From the IMG/VR virus record IMGVR_UViG_3300047095_000568, positions 1 through 24,081 of that record: a stretch of 24,081 nt of DNA. The stretch is one strand, 5' to 3'. Position 1 is the first letter of the stretch. Every line of letters starts with the position of its first letter. Position numbers and translations under genes: made by a program. The notes under the pieces are model-generated. The model worked only from the letters and a program-made list of their open reading frames with translations, was not told where the DNA came from and made no database searches. This DNA is from a virus. Of the stretch, positions 1 to 7,468 are shown piece by piece.

Positions 1-1
1 G

Positions 2-97
2 TATGAATTAAACGGTGATGGGATAAGCGTTGAAATGCTAAACGACATTAAGGCAAACCCGAATCATTATAGGCAATTTATTGGAGTTAAAAAATAA
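2..97 (+). CDS. 3' end of an unknown gene (cut by the window edge)
   Basis: An open frame enters from the left edge and runs 31 codons to a TAA at 95-97. The next gene's ATG follows directly at 98. The visible tail is polar and ends in lysines (FIGVKK). I do not recognise it. Its tight coupling to the next gene says it belongs to the same operon as the small genes up to 1088. Confidence 0.6.
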   Translation, partial: YELNGDGISVEMLNDIKANPNHYRQFIGVKK

Positions 98-436
98 ATG
101 GAACAAGTAATAACACTACCCAACGGATTTAAATCATGGCTTGATTTTTATAATTCCATAAAAAACACTAAAGAGTTCAATTCTCTTAACTGTTACGGTG
201 AAATTAAATACCAACAATATGACGATAATTTTGTGGTTACGGGCATAGTAACTATTTCAAGGCATGAATTAGACACATTGGTTTTAGGTGAATTATTGCC
301 AATTGTTCCGCCTTACAGCGACGCAAAAGAAATGCTTTACGAGGTTTCGATATGCCAAAGCGAAAACACCAAGCAAAAATCAAAATTAGTAGATATGATT
401 ATTTCAATAATGGAAATACAAACACCAAATACTTAA
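98..436 (+). CDS. hypothetical phage protein, 112 aa
   Basis: The ATG at 98 follows the previous stop without a gap, and the gene ends two bases before the next ATG. The product is soluble-looking, with no signal peptide or membrane segment. Aromatic residues cluster near the N-terminus (SWLDFYNSI), with a beta-rich middle (NFVVTGIVTIS) and a helical C-terminus. I do not recognise a family. Position and spacing make it a real member of a small-gene operon upstream of the head genes; the function is unknown. Confidence 0.65.
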   Translation: MEQVITLPNGFKSWLDFYNSIKNTKEFNSLNCYGEIKYQQYDDNFVVTGIVTISRHELDTLVLGELLPIVPPYSDAKEMLYEVSICQSENTKQKSKLVDMIISIMEIQTPNT

Positions 437-438
437 AC

Positions 439-687
439 ATGAAAAATACAACACTTATACTAATTGCGTTTTCGATTGTATCGCTTGCAATGTGCAAAAA
501 AGTAGAAACGGGGCCAAACGCCAACAAAAGCGATATTGAGATTGGTAAAATAGTAACCAATGAAGGCCACCGCTTTCAAATATTAACAATAGATTCGTGC
601 GAATATATCGCTTTGCAGGTTGGTGCAAACTTTGGCCTACTAACTCACAAAGGAAATTGCAATAACCCATTTCACTGTAAAAAGTAA
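439..687 (+). CDS. small exported or lipoprotein-like protein, 82 aa
   Basis: I place the start at ATG 439, two bases after the preceding stop. An in-frame ATG at 352 would overlap the upstream gene by 85 bases and add a tail lacking signal-peptide character. From 439 the protein starts Met-Lys-Asn, then about 15 hydrophobic residues ending in Ser-Leu-Ala-Met-Cys-Lys-Lys. That resembles a signal peptide with a lipobox-like cysteine at residue 19, but Met at -1 is atypical for signal peptidase II. The mature part holds an EYI motif and a Cys/His-containing end (HKGNCNNPFHCKK), so zinc binding or disulphides are possible. From memory, similar short lipoprotein-like proteins with an HKGNC-type end occur in Bacteroidota phages. 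Function unknown. Confidence 0.65.
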   Translation: MKNTTLILIAFSIVSLAMCKKVETGPNANKSDIEIGKIVTNEGHRFQILTIDSCEYIALQVGANFGLLTHKGNCNNPFHCKK

Positions 688-690
688 CCC

Positions 691-900
691 ATGAAAAAGA
701 AAAAAAAGAAACTAGCAAACGGCGGCGTTTTAATTGAGCCGGCAACGATGATTGTTTTCAAGGAAAAACAGCCCGGACACTATGTAGGATATACAGTACC
801 GAGCAAAAAGTTGGCAGAATTAATGCAAGGCAATGAAGAAATAACGGTGCATGGTAGCGTTATTGGGCATGACCTAGTTATAAAACCAAAAGAACCATAA
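691..900 (+). CDS. hypothetical protein with lysine-rich start, 69 aa
   Basis: The ATG is three bases after the previous stop. The protein opens with seven residues of Met-Lys-Lys type and then a compact beta-rich sequence (TMIVFKEKQPGHYVGYTVP). It ends ITVHGSVIGHDLVIKPKEP. No membrane segment or known motif is visible. The very basic start could bind nucleic acid, but that is only a guess. It sits in a tight run of small genes before the terminator at 1136. Confidence 0.55.
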   Translation: MKKKKKKLANGGVLIEPATMIVFKEKQPGHYVGYTVPSKKLAELMQGNEEITVHGSVIGHDLVIKPKEP

Positions 901-908
901 ACAATGAA

Positions 909-1088
909 ATGAAACAAGAAAAGATATTTAAATTTGTTGGCGATACACTTATGCGACCCGGTGAAGAAAGGCAATACAAGGCAGACAAAAAAATAAGAGC
1001 CAATAAGAAAAACAGACTACACAAAAAATACTTTACCCGCAAGGACAGGATTAACGCATTTATACTAAAATGGTATAGAGGTGATTAG
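909..1088 (+). CDS. small basic protein, 59 aa
   Basis: A 59-codon frame from ATG 909 to TAG 1086-1088. The earlier ATG at 904 stops after two codons. The product is strongly basic, with many Lys and Arg, a central stretch ANKKNRLHKKYFTRKDR, and a short aromatic end (FILKWYRGD). It is the last gene before a terminator. Composition suggests nucleic-acid binding, but no fold is recognised. Tight packing and a full open frame support it as real. Confidence 0.5.
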   Translation: MKQEKIFKFVGDTLMRPGEERQYKADKKIRANKKNRLHKKYFTRKDRINAFILKWYRGD

Positions 1089-1135
1089 TTGTAAAGAATA
1101 GGAAGTGTAATAGAAATTGTTTTCATTTTTTTTGG

Positions 1136-1175
1136 AGAGCCATACGCGGTAACGTGTTATGGCTCTTTTATTTTG
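1136..1175 (+). terminator. hairpin terminator after the small-gene operon
   Basis: AGAGCCATA (1136-1144) pairs perfectly with TATGGCTCT (1158-1166) across a 13-base loop. A T-rich tract (TTTTATTTT) follows. This is a typical intrinsic terminator and separates the small genes from the head operon. Confidence 0.75.
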
Positions 1176-1212
1176 CCCAATAAACACCAATAACCCCACA
1201 ATAATACAGCAC

Positions 1213-1230
1213 GTTAACCCAACAGTTAAC
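1213..1230. promoter_or_regulatory. paired GTTAAC sites upstream of the portal promoter
   Basis: Two copies of the self-palindromic hexamer GTTAAC lie at 1213-1218 and 1225-1230, twelve bases apart start to start. Together they form an imperfect larger palindrome. They end about a dozen bases before the -33-like TTTTGG. The position fits an operator or activator site for late transcription; no protein is assigned. Confidence 0.35.
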
Positions 1231-1242
1231 AAAAATATACCC

Positions 1243-1270
1243 TTTTGGCTTGCTTATTGCCTCATCTTTG
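1243..1270 (+). promoter_or_regulatory. Bacteroidota-type promoter for the head-tail operon
   Basis: TTTTGG (1243-1248) lies a little under 20 bases from CATCTTTG (1263-1270). The latter is one mismatch from the Bacteroidota -7 consensus TAnnTTTG; the former fits the -33 TTTG box. Transcription would begin around 1275-1280, at or next to the portal ATG at 1278, leaving almost no 5' leader. Confidence 0.55.
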
Positions 1271-1277
1271 TGCAAAC

Positions 1278-2597
1278 ATGGGCGTAGTACAAAAAATATT
1301 AGGAAGTTTTGGGTATGCTCCAATACAGCAACAGCCGCAAATTGAGGAACGCAGCACCCTGCAAAATCCCGAACAATGGTTTATTGATTGGATTGGAGGC
1401 GGTAACCAGTCTCTTTCAGGCGTAAACGTTACACCAGAGGCCGCTCTTTCTATTAGTGCCGTTTATGCGTGTTGTAGGATTATTTCCAACACAATCGCCT
1501 CGTTACATTTGGGACTTTACGAAAGGCTGCCAAATGGCGATACAATAGAGGTGACAGATACGCCGGAATACATTATACCTTGTTTAGAGCCAAACGATTT
1601 ATACAGCCGCTTTACTTTCGACAGCACAAGCGAACTGCATTTATCATTGCGCGGCAATTCTTACACCCGTCTTTATTTTGGGCGTTTTGGCAAAATTTCT
1701 AAAATGGAGATTTTGCACCCAGATTGTGTAAAACCGTTTTTAAAGGATAAAAAACTATACTACCAATATAGCGACATAGAGGGAAGGAATCAAATTGTAC
1801 ATGATTGGGAAATACTGCATTTTAAGAACTTTTCAGATGACGGATTGATAGGCCAAAGCCCGTTACAGGCAGCGCGTGAAACTTTTGGAATGGCAATAGC
1901 AGCAAACCAATACGCCGCAAATATGTACAAAAATGGCGGGTACGCTAAGGGTATAATTGAAAGCGAGGCGGCGTTAAAAACGGAGCAGATCGCAGAACTA
2001 AGGCGGTCTTTCCTTTCTGTTTTGCAGGACTACAAAAACACGGCGGCCATACCTGTCTTGGGCGGCGGAATGAAGTATAGACAAATTTCAATGTCTCCAA
2101 AAGATGCGGAATATATCGCAGCATCAAAAATGAGTGTTTTGGATATTTGCAGAATTTACGGAGTGCCTCCGCACTTAATTGCCGAAATGACAAACAGCAC
2201 ATACAGCAACATTGAACAACAGGCAATTGAGTTTGTGCAAAACCTGGTAAGGCCAAAGGTAAAATTAAGAGAAACGGAAATGAACCGCCGTATTTTAAGG
2301 CAATCAGACAAGGGAAAGTATTTTTATAGGTACAACCTTGACAGTCTTTTGAGGGGTGACACGGCGGCACGTGGCGAATATTTGGTTAAGATGCTCCAAA
2401 ATGGAGTTTACAACATAGATGAGGCGCGAGCATTAGATAACTTAAATCAATTACCCGATGGATTGGGTAAAGCGCACTATCGACCGTTAAACATGGTAGA
2501 AGTGGGCGTAACACCCGAACCGACAACACAAAATAATGACCCGGTGGCAACGGGCGCAAACGATACAGACAATGGAATACCGCAAGGCACAAACTAA
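1278..2597 (+). CDS. HK97-family portal protein, 439 aa
   Basis: The portal forms the dodecameric ring at one capsid vertex through which DNA enters and to which the tail attaches. The sequence is a clear HK97-type portal: VTPEAALSISAVYACCRIIS near the start, then LRGNSYTRLYF, the conserved HDWEILHFKNFSDDGLIGQSP stretch split across the middle, SVLDICRIYGVPPHLI, and the RGDTAARGEYLVKML segment near the C-terminus. Length is normal for the family. I choose ATG 1278; an in-frame TTG at 1245 would place the start inside the promoter. The 3' end overlaps the protease gene by 26 bases. The tail after residue about 415 is polar and low in complexity. No terminase gene lies immediately upstream. Confidence 0.95.
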   Translation: MGVVQKILGSFGYAPIQQQPQIEERSTLQNPEQWFIDWIGGGNQSLSGVNVTPEAALSISAVYACCRIISNTIASLHLGLYERLPNGDTIEVTDTPEYIIPCLEPNDLYSRFTFDSTSELHLSLRGNSYTRLYFGRFGKISKMEILHPDCVKPFLKDKKLYYQYSDIEGRNQIVHDWEILHFKNFSDDGLIGQSPLQAARETFGMAIAANQYAANMYKNGGYAKGIIESEAALKTEQIAELRRSFLSVLQDYKNTAAIPVLGGGMKYRQISMSPKDAEYIAASKMSVLDICRIYGVPPHLIAEMTNSTYSNIEQQAIEFVQNLVRPKVKLRETEMNRRILRQSDKGKYFYRYNLDSLLRGDTAARGEYLVKMLQNGVYNIDEARALDNLNQLPDGLGKAHYRPLNMVEVGVTPEPTTQNNDPVATGANDTDNGIPQGTN

Positions 2598-3396
2598 TAG
2601 GGAAAATAAAGAAACGGGCGAAAATATCAATGTTCGATTTTTTGATATTAAGCACCGATCCGAACAACGCATGGACGGCGAAAAACCGAAAAAGGTTATC
2701 GGCGGCCTAGCGTCCGTATATGACAAATATACCGACATGGGTTGGCATTTGGAGGTAGTGCGTCGCGGTTTTTTTGATGGTATAGACACAACGCAAACGG
2801 CTGCACTCAAAAACCACGACCCAAACTTGATTTTAGGTCGCACAGCAAACGGAACGTTAACGCTAAAAGACACGCCAGACGGCTACGACTACGAAGCAAT
2901 TGTACCAGATACGCAGGTAGGCCGCGACACATACGAGGAGGTAAGTGGTGGTTATATCTATCAGTCGTCTTTTGCGTTCACCGTAACGTCATCGGTTTGG
3001 CGCGAAGTTGATCGCTCGGAATTAGCGGGCATTGTTGACGAAGTGACCCTTACTAGAATGGCCTACGAAAACGGGAAAGTAGATATTAGGGAATTGGTAA
3101 AAGGCGGCAAATTGTACGACGTTTCTCCGGTCACTTTTCCAGCCTATCAAAGCGCAACAAGCGAAGCCCGCAGCCTAATTGAGGAAAGAAATGCTTTTTT
3201 GGGCAACGTTCGACAACTTGACGAACGCGCAAAGGTAAAAATTGAGATTGAAGTAGATACAAGCGATAACCCCGAAAGCGATAACCCCGAAAGCGAAACG
3301 CCCGACGAAACAACAACAGCAAGCACACGGGACACAAATAACAGAAATATACGCCTCCGCATGGCTATTGCGAAAGGCAACACATTAACGCAATAA
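2572..3396 (+). CDS. HK97-family prohead protease, 274 aa
   Basis: This serine protease cleaves the capsid scaffold domain during head maturation. The family landmarks are visible: LKNHDPNLILGR, with the likely catalytic His82, then YQSSFAFTV around residues 130-138 with the likely catalytic serine, and LYDVSPVTFPAYQSAT downstream. Numbering is from ATG 2572. An upstream ATG at 2536 in the same frame would extend the overlap with the portal to 62 bases and adds twelve residues of no family character. The last 40 or so residues are acidic and Thr/Ser/Asn-rich, including a tandem DNPES repeat. It is placed between portal and capsid, as usual in HK97-type heads. Confidence 0.92.
   Translation: MEYRKAQTNRENKETGENINVRFFDIKHRSEQRMDGEKPKKVIGGLASVYDKYTDMGWHLEVVRRGFFDGIDTTQTAALKNHDPNLILGRTANGTLTLKDTPDGYDYEAIVPDTQVGRDTYEEVSGGYIYQSSFAFTVTSSVWREVDRSELAGIVDEVTLTRMAYENGKVDIRELVKGGKLYDVSPVTFPAYQSATSEARSLIEERNAFLGNVRQLDERAKVKIEIEVDTSDNPESDNPESETPDETTTASTRDTNNRNIRLRMAIAKGNTLTQ
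3262..3291 (+). repeat. two tandem 15-bp copies in the protease tail
   Basis: AGCGATAACCCCGAA occurs twice head to tail, and the first five bases of a third copy follow. It encodes the repeated Asp-Asn-Pro-Glu-Ser in the acidic tail of the protease. Copy number here could vary between relatives. Confidence 0.8.
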
Positions 3397-3410
3397 ATAA
3401 AAATTAAGCT

Positions 3411-4691
3411 ATGTCAGTACTACCCAATTTTAGGGAATTAAAACAGAAGCATGACGCTGCATTGGTAGCCATGCAAGAGGCGGTAACCGAATTAGGCAAA
3501 CCCGGATTAACCGAGGCGCGGTCAAAGGAATTAGACGACCTTTTCAGTCGCGCTGAAAAAGACCAAGCCGAAACGTACAAACTTTTGCAACGCGCCGAGC
3601 AGGTTTCTAAAATCGAAAAGCAATCAGCCGAAGATTTTATGGAAGAGCGCGAAAAGCAGGAGGCAGAAAACGGCACAGCAAAAGCAAAGCGCACAAAAGA
3701 GGCTGAAAATCAGGAGAAATTGGAAATTTTTGCCCGTGCAATGCATCAAGGTTTTGACGCTCTGAGCGAGCCGGAACAACGCATCTATAAATCAATGGCA
3801 GTTGAAAAGCGCGGCACGGCAACGCAGATCAGCGGAACGGCTGGATTGGGCGGTTTTCTTGTGCCTGTTTTGCTTCAAAACGAGATCATCAAATTGATGA
3901 AATTGTATAGCGGCGTTTTGCAGGTTGCAAAGGTGCGCTTTACAGCGACAGGCGGGCAAATTACATTCCCGTCACGCAATACCACAGGCCGAAAAGCGGT
4001 AAAAACAGCGGAAAGCGGCTCTATTGCGGTGCAGGATATTACCTACACGCAGATCGTAATGGATGCGTATAAGTACACCGACGCGCTCAAAATTTCGTAC
4101 GAACTTTTGCAGGATAGCGAGTTTGATATTTTGGCCGAGTTCCAAGACGCGTTTTCGGAATCATTTGGCCGTGCCGCAAACGATACCCTAACATTGGGTG
4201 ATGGTACGGGCGATCCAAACGGTATCGTAGTTGCTTCAACATTGGGAAGGACGGCGGCATCTGCAACCGCTATTACATTAGGCGAATTGATCGACCTTTC
4301 ACATGAGGTTGACCCTGCTTATCGTGCTTCGCCAACGTGCGGGTATATGATGAACGACAAAATTTTGGCCGTCATCAAAAAATTATCATTAGCCGCAACT
4401 AACATGGGCGCGGGTACATGGCAGCCTTCATTCCGCGACGGCGCACCTGCTACAATCAATGGTTTCCCTTACTGGGTTAATCAGGACATGGTAGCAACGG
4501 TCGCAACCGCAACACGAACCGTTCTTTTCGGTGACTTCTCAAAATACAACGTTCGTATCGCTAAAGATATGACCATTTTGAGAAACGACGCACTACACAT
4601 GGCGACTGGTGAAGTTGGTTTCTACGCCCACGCACGTTGGGACGGCGAACTATTCGACACCACCGCCGTAAAACACCTAGTTCAAGCGTAA
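3411..4691 (+). CDS. HK97-family major capsid protein with N-terminal scaffold, 426 aa
   Basis: Builds the icosahedral shell. Residues 1 to about 105 are charged and helical, as expected for the delta (scaffold) domain that the upstream protease removes. The HK97-fold core begins near residue 134 (GTATQISGTAGLGGFLVPV) and continues with ITFPSRN, KISYELLQDSEFDI, GDGTGDPNGIV and GFPYWVNQDM. It ends HARWDGELFDTTAVKHLVQA. This order and length match fused scaffold-capsid proteins, so the cleavage site probably lies between residues 110 and 135. The ATG at 3411 is 14 bases after the protease stop. Among the best-supported calls in the window. Confidence 0.95.
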   Translation: MSVLPNFRELKQKHDAALVAMQEAVTELGKPGLTEARSKELDDLFSRAEKDQAETYKLLQRAEQVSKIEKQSAEDFMEEREKQEAENGTAKAKRTKEAENQEKLEIFARAMHQGFDALSEPEQRIYKSMAVEKRGTATQISGTAGLGGFLVPVLLQNEIIKLMKLYSGVLQVAKVRFTATGGQITFPSRNTTGRKAVKTAESGSIAVQDITYTQIVMDAYKYTDALKISYELLQDSEFDILAEFQDAFSESFGRAANDTLTLGDGTGDPNGIVVASTLGRTAASATAITLGELIDLSHEVDPAYRASPTCGYMMNDKILAVIKKLSLAATNMGAGTWQPSFRDGAPATINGFPYWVNQDMVATVATATRTVLFGDFSKYNVRIAKDMTILRNDALHMATGEVGFYAHARWDGELFDTTAVKHLVQA

Positions 4692-4692
4692 T

Positions 4693-4884
4693 ATGAAAGT
4701 ATTAATAGTTGAATCGTGCGCGGGTAGTGACTTTGTGTATAGTCGCGGTCAAACGGTAGAAAGTAACGACCCGGTTGTTATTGAACACCTTAAAGATTTA
4801 ATTAAGGGCGAACTTGCTACCGAGGTTAAAGGCGATCAAGCAGAACGCGCCATGCGCGACACCGCTAAAATAGAAAAGCGATAA
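4693..4884 (+). CDS. small post-capsid protein, 63 aa
   Basis: Starts one base after the capsid stop codon. The first half has a beta pattern (MKVLIVESCAGSDFVYSRGQ), then VIEHLKDLIKGELATEV, then a charged helix. Short proteins with the pattern 'G + hydrophobic, acidic, then L-x-x-L-I-x-G-x-A' commonly follow the capsid gene in siphoviruses. Their role is unsettled, with head decoration or completion suggested by position. The small gene at 6720 shows a similar arrangement. Confidence 0.7.
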   Translation: MKVLIVESCAGSDFVYSRGQTVESNDPVVIEHLKDLIKGELATEVKGDQAERAMRDTAKIEKR

Positions 4885-4888
4885 TTAT

Positions 4889-5473
4889 ATGTATCAATAT
4901 CAGGAATCCTCGCTAAAAATCAATTACGGTAATGATGTTATCTTTTCAGTAGATGACATGAAAAAACATTTGCGCGTAACTGGCAACAGTGAGGATTCTT
5001 TGATTGAGATTTATATAAAAGCAGCAACGCGGTACGTGGAAAATTACACGCGTCTTTTGTTGGCAGGCGGAACGTCTAAGCAGGTGTTTTTTAGTCCTAC
5101 GACAATGGACAATAAACAATTTTTTTCACTTGCAATAGGTAACGCCACGGCGGTAACAAGCATAACATGCAACACAGTGGACAACCTAACAGCGGAATTT
5201 GCGATAACATCGGATTGGACTTTGGTTAAAGACACAAACAAGCCTAGGGTGTACGCACCAGAAGGATTAGAGTTTGCGGGTAATGTTACACCGCACAGCA
5301 TAGCAATAACATACACGGCGGGTTTTACGGAATGCGAAATACCGCCGGATATTAAGGTTGCAATAATGCTAGTTTGTGCCGACATGTACGAAAATAGAAT
5401 GGACTCAGTAAAGCAGTTACCCACAGCAGCCGAAATACTCCTTTCTCCTTATGTCGTAAATCAGGGCGTGTAA
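4889..5473 (+). CDS. head-tail connector (gp6-like), 194 aa
   Basis: Matches the phage connector family whose members form a ring under the portal. The diagnostic N-terminal stretch is VDDMKKHLRVTGNSEDSLIE (about residues 21-40), followed by IYIKAATRYVENYTRLLL. The middle is beta-rich, and the C-terminal helix (IKVAIMLVCADMYENRMD) is also typical. Position after the capsid and before the closure protein fits. The stop overlaps the next start by one base (TAATG), so translation is probably coupled. Confidence 0.85.
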   Translation: MYQYQESSLKINYGNDVIFSVDDMKKHLRVTGNSEDSLIEIYIKAATRYVENYTRLLLAGGTSKQVFFSPTTMDNKQFFSLAIGNATAVTSITCNTVDNLTAEFAITSDWTLVKDTNKPRVYAPEGLEFAGNVTPHSIAITYTAGFTECEIPPDIKVAIMLVCADMYENRMDSVKQLPTAAEILLSPYVVNQGV

Positions 5474-5808
5474 TGCAGCGAAAGAAAAAAGAGACTATTG
5501 GAACACTAGATAGTGAAATATGTATCCAGCGCAAAACGATAACAGAAAACGCATACGCCGAAAAGGCAGAAACTTGGACGGAGTTGTTAACGGTTTGGGC
5601 GGCGGTTACATACCCACTAACAGGCGCGGGCGAAAATTACGACGAAGGTATAAATGTTTACACCCGTTCAATAATTTTTGAAATACGGGCAACGGATATA
5701 CTTGTTTCGGATCGGATAAAATTTGATAGTATGTTTTTTGATATTAACAGTATTGAAAAAGAACGGATAACAGGGCGTTATAAAATTCATTGTTCATCAT
5801 CGAGATAA
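5473..5808 (+). CDS. head closure / head-tail adaptor protein, 111 aa
   Basis: Resembles the SPP1 gp16-type head closure family, which seals the connector and receives the tail. Family signs are a small size, an opening beta strand with Ile-Gln-Arg (SEICIQRKT), the aromatic ETWTELLTVWAAVTYPLTG segment and the ending FFDINSIEKERITGRYKIHC. Both ends are fused to neighbours by one-base TAATG overlaps, so it lies in a coupled connector block. Confidence 0.85.
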   Translation: MQRKKKETIGTLDSEICIQRKTITENAYAEKAETWTELLTVWAAVTYPLTGAGENYDEGINVYTRSIIFEIRATDILVSDRIKFDSMFFDINSIEKERITGRYKIHCSSSR

Positions 5809-6296
5809 TGGCACTAACAAACGAGATAGAGCAGTTAATAAGAGATTTGCGGTTAGTTAGTCAAACATCTAAGCGGCAAACATCTAGGATATTGGGCAAA
5901 AACGCCAAGCCAATAGCGGACGCTCTTTTTTTAGCAGCACCACACGGCACAAAAATACACAAAAGGTATCGAAAGGCGGGGTTAAGCAAGAAAATACGCG
6001 CACCACGCGGCAAAGGTTCGGTAGTTGCAATTTATAGGCCGGGTAATACCGCTACGTCGTTTAAGTTGTTCAGATTTAAGGGCGCAAAGTACAGTATTCA
6101 AGTGGGCGCAAAGTTTCAAAAGAATAACGCTACTGGTGCGTTTGGACCAGGAACAGGCAGAAACGACGCATACTACACACACATACTCGAGCAAAGAGAC
6201 CCTTTTATCATTCCAACTTGGAACAGGATGAAAGCGGGCGTTGAGCGCGGTATAATTTCGGACTTAAAAACGCTAATCGAAAAGGCAAATAAATGA
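5808..6296 (+). CDS. HK97 gp10-like tail/neck component, 162 aa
   Basis: Start chosen at ATG 5808, which overlaps the previous stop by one base; an upstream ATG at 5790 lies inside the preceding gene. The sequence IADALFLAAPHGTKIHKRYRKAGL is the family's 'helix, A-P-x-x-T, basic strand' signature. VGAKFQKNN...PGTGRNDAYYTHILEQRD gives the typical G-x-x-Y-x-x-x-x-E-x-G-like segment before the C-terminal helix. The protein is very basic. In HK97-type phages this gene always sits between closure and tail terminator, as here. Confidence 0.8.
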   Translation: MALTNEIEQLIRDLRLVSQTSKRQTSRILGKNAKPIADALFLAAPHGTKIHKRYRKAGLSKKIRAPRGKGSVVAIYRPGNTATSFKLFRFKGAKYSIQVGAKFQKNNATGAFGPGTGRNDAYYTHILEQRDPFIIPTWNRMKAGVERGIISDLKTLIEKANK

Positions 6297-6715
6297 ACAT
6301 ACCAGCGGTTTTCAGAAAATTAATAGCAGACGACGCGGCGGCTTATGCTGTTTTTGCGGATAGAGTTTATCCCTTGCATACGGTTGATACGCCAACTTTC
6401 CCGTTAATAATTGTGACCGTTACAAGCATCACACCATCTACAAATAAGATTGTACCGTCTTTGGTTGATATGGTCATGGTTCAATTAGATATTTATTCAG
6501 ATAAATATTCAGATAATTGCGCCCATGCAGAATTGGTCAGGACGGCGGTTGATATGAAAATCGGGGACGTGACATTTATGGGTTCTACGATAAAAATGGA
6601 CGGAGTGCATTTTGATAGTGGAAGCCAGGATTTTTCCGACATACAAGGCAGCAACGGACAAATGAGAATTTACCGACACGTTCACAACTATTCAGTAAGG
6701 ATAAAAAGAAACTAA
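6293..6715 (+). CDS. tail terminator / tail completion protein (DUF3168-like), 140 aa
   Basis: Shares a four-base ATGA overlap with the previous gene. The pattern fits DUF3168/gp17-like tail completion proteins, which cap the tail tube and join it to the head: an N-terminal helix, ADRVYPLHTVDTPTFPLIIV (proline-rich strand), VQLDIYSDKYSDNCAHAELVRTAVD and a late HNYSVRI strand. Size is right. The family call rests on pattern and place; no single invariant motif proves it. Confidence 0.75.
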   Translation: MNIPAVFRKLIADDAAAYAVFADRVYPLHTVDTPTFPLIIVTVTSITPSTNKIVPSLVDMVMVQLDIYSDKYSDNCAHAELVRTAVDMKIGDVTFMGSTIKMDGVHFDSGSQDFSDIQGSNGQMRIYRHVHNYSVRIKRN

Positions 6716-6719
6716 AAAT

Positions 6720-6995
6720 ATGTCAGATAGATACCAGTTTTTAAAAGACTATCAAGATCCGCAAAACCCCGCAAAGACATTTAAGTCAGGTAGCACCGCA
6801 CGAATGTCGGACGGTGACGGCGCGGCACTAATAGCAAGCGGCACAGTTAAGCAGGTTGCAGACTTTACGCCACAAAGAAAAAACGCACTTGCCCCCGGCG
6901 GTTGTACCGAACTAAGCGAGGCGCAAAAGGCAGAAATAACGCCACCTGATACCAATGAAGCACAAGCGGCAATTAACACAAAAAATAAAAAATAA
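6720..6995 (+). CDS. small hypothetical protein, 91 aa
   Basis: Starts four bases after the terminator-protein stop and ends two bases before the tube gene. The first half (FKSGSTARMSDGDGAALIASGTVKQV) has the same 'G, acidic, A-x-L-I-x-x-G-x-V' layout seen in the 63-residue protein at 4693. The second half is polar and probably disordered, ending in four basic residues. Possibly a tail-tube accessory or head/tail decoration protein; function unknown. Confidence 0.65.
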   Translation: MSDRYQFLKDYQDPQNPAKTFKSGSTARMSDGDGAALIASGTVKQVADFTPQRKNALAPGGCTELSEAQKAEITPPDTNEAQAAINTKNKK

Positions 6996-6997
6996 TT

Positions 6998-7411
6998 ATG
7001 CCAACTACGGGAATAGTAAACAGTAGGTTAATGGTTATCAAAGTAGGCACGACGGTTGTTAGCTGCCTTACAGATGCATCATTGAGCCTTTCGCAAGAGT
7101 TCAGGGACACCACCTGCAAAGATAGCGGCGGATTTAATAACATTTTGCCCGCAAAGCGCGGTTGGGAAATGTCGGGTTCTGCGTTGTTTTCATACGACGG
7201 CACAACCACATTTGAAGACTTTTTTGCTCTTTGGAACGGCCAAACACTCGCAACCGTTATATTTGGAACGACCGTTTCAGGAGACAAAATTTACACGGGT
7301 TCGGCATACCTTTCGAGCCTTTCAAGCAGTTCGAGCGGCACGGATGAAAACGTGACCTTTGAGTTTAGTTTGACAGGTACGGGAACATTGACCGAATCCA
7401 CGAACCCATAA
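6998..7411 (+). CDS. major tail (tube) protein, 137 aa
   Basis: Looks like the TP901-1-type major tail protein that polymerises into the tube. The opening is a beta strand, LMVIKVGTTVVSCLTDASLS, then SQEFRDTTCKDSGGFNNILP and KRGWEMSGSALFSYDG, the usual 'R-x-x-x-x-x-K-D-S-G-G' and 'W-E-x-S-G' pattern of this family. A Ser/Gly-rich loop follows, then VTFEFSLTGTGTLTE. There is no C-terminal Ig-like domain. A terminator lies immediately downstream, as often seen for very highly expressed tube genes. Confidence 0.88.
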   Translation: MPTTGIVNSRLMVIKVGTTVVSCLTDASLSLSQEFRDTTCKDSGGFNNILPAKRGWEMSGSALFSYDGTTTFEDFFALWNGQTLATVIFGTTVSGDKIYTGSAYLSSLSSSSSGTDENVTFEFSLTGTGTLTESTNP

Positions 7412-7420
7412 AAAACATAA

Positions 7421-7457
7421 AAGGGCGGGCGCACATAGATACGTCCGTCCTTTTTTT
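7421..7457 (+). terminator. internal terminator after the tail-tube gene
   Basis: AAGGGCGGGCG (7421-7431) pairs with CGTCCGTCCTT (7442-7452), with two G-T wobbles and a 10-base loop. A run of seven T (7451-7457) follows. No promoter with a TAnnTTTG box is visible before the next gene, so it is probably a leaky terminator that lowers expression of the genes downstream. Confidence 0.8.
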
Positions 7458-7468
7458 AAAATAACCAT

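Noticed and set aside
352-438. Upstream ATG for the small lipoprotein-like gene
   Set aside because: Would overlap the previous gene by 85 bases and put a charged tail before the signal-like segment.
1245-1277. TTG start for the portal gene
   Set aside because: This start would sit inside the promoter, ahead of the expected transcription start; ATG 1278 gives a normal portal N-terminus.
2536-2571. Upstream ATG for the prohead protease
   Set aside because: Adds twelve residues with no family character and a longer overlap; ATG 2572 is preferred, though not proven.
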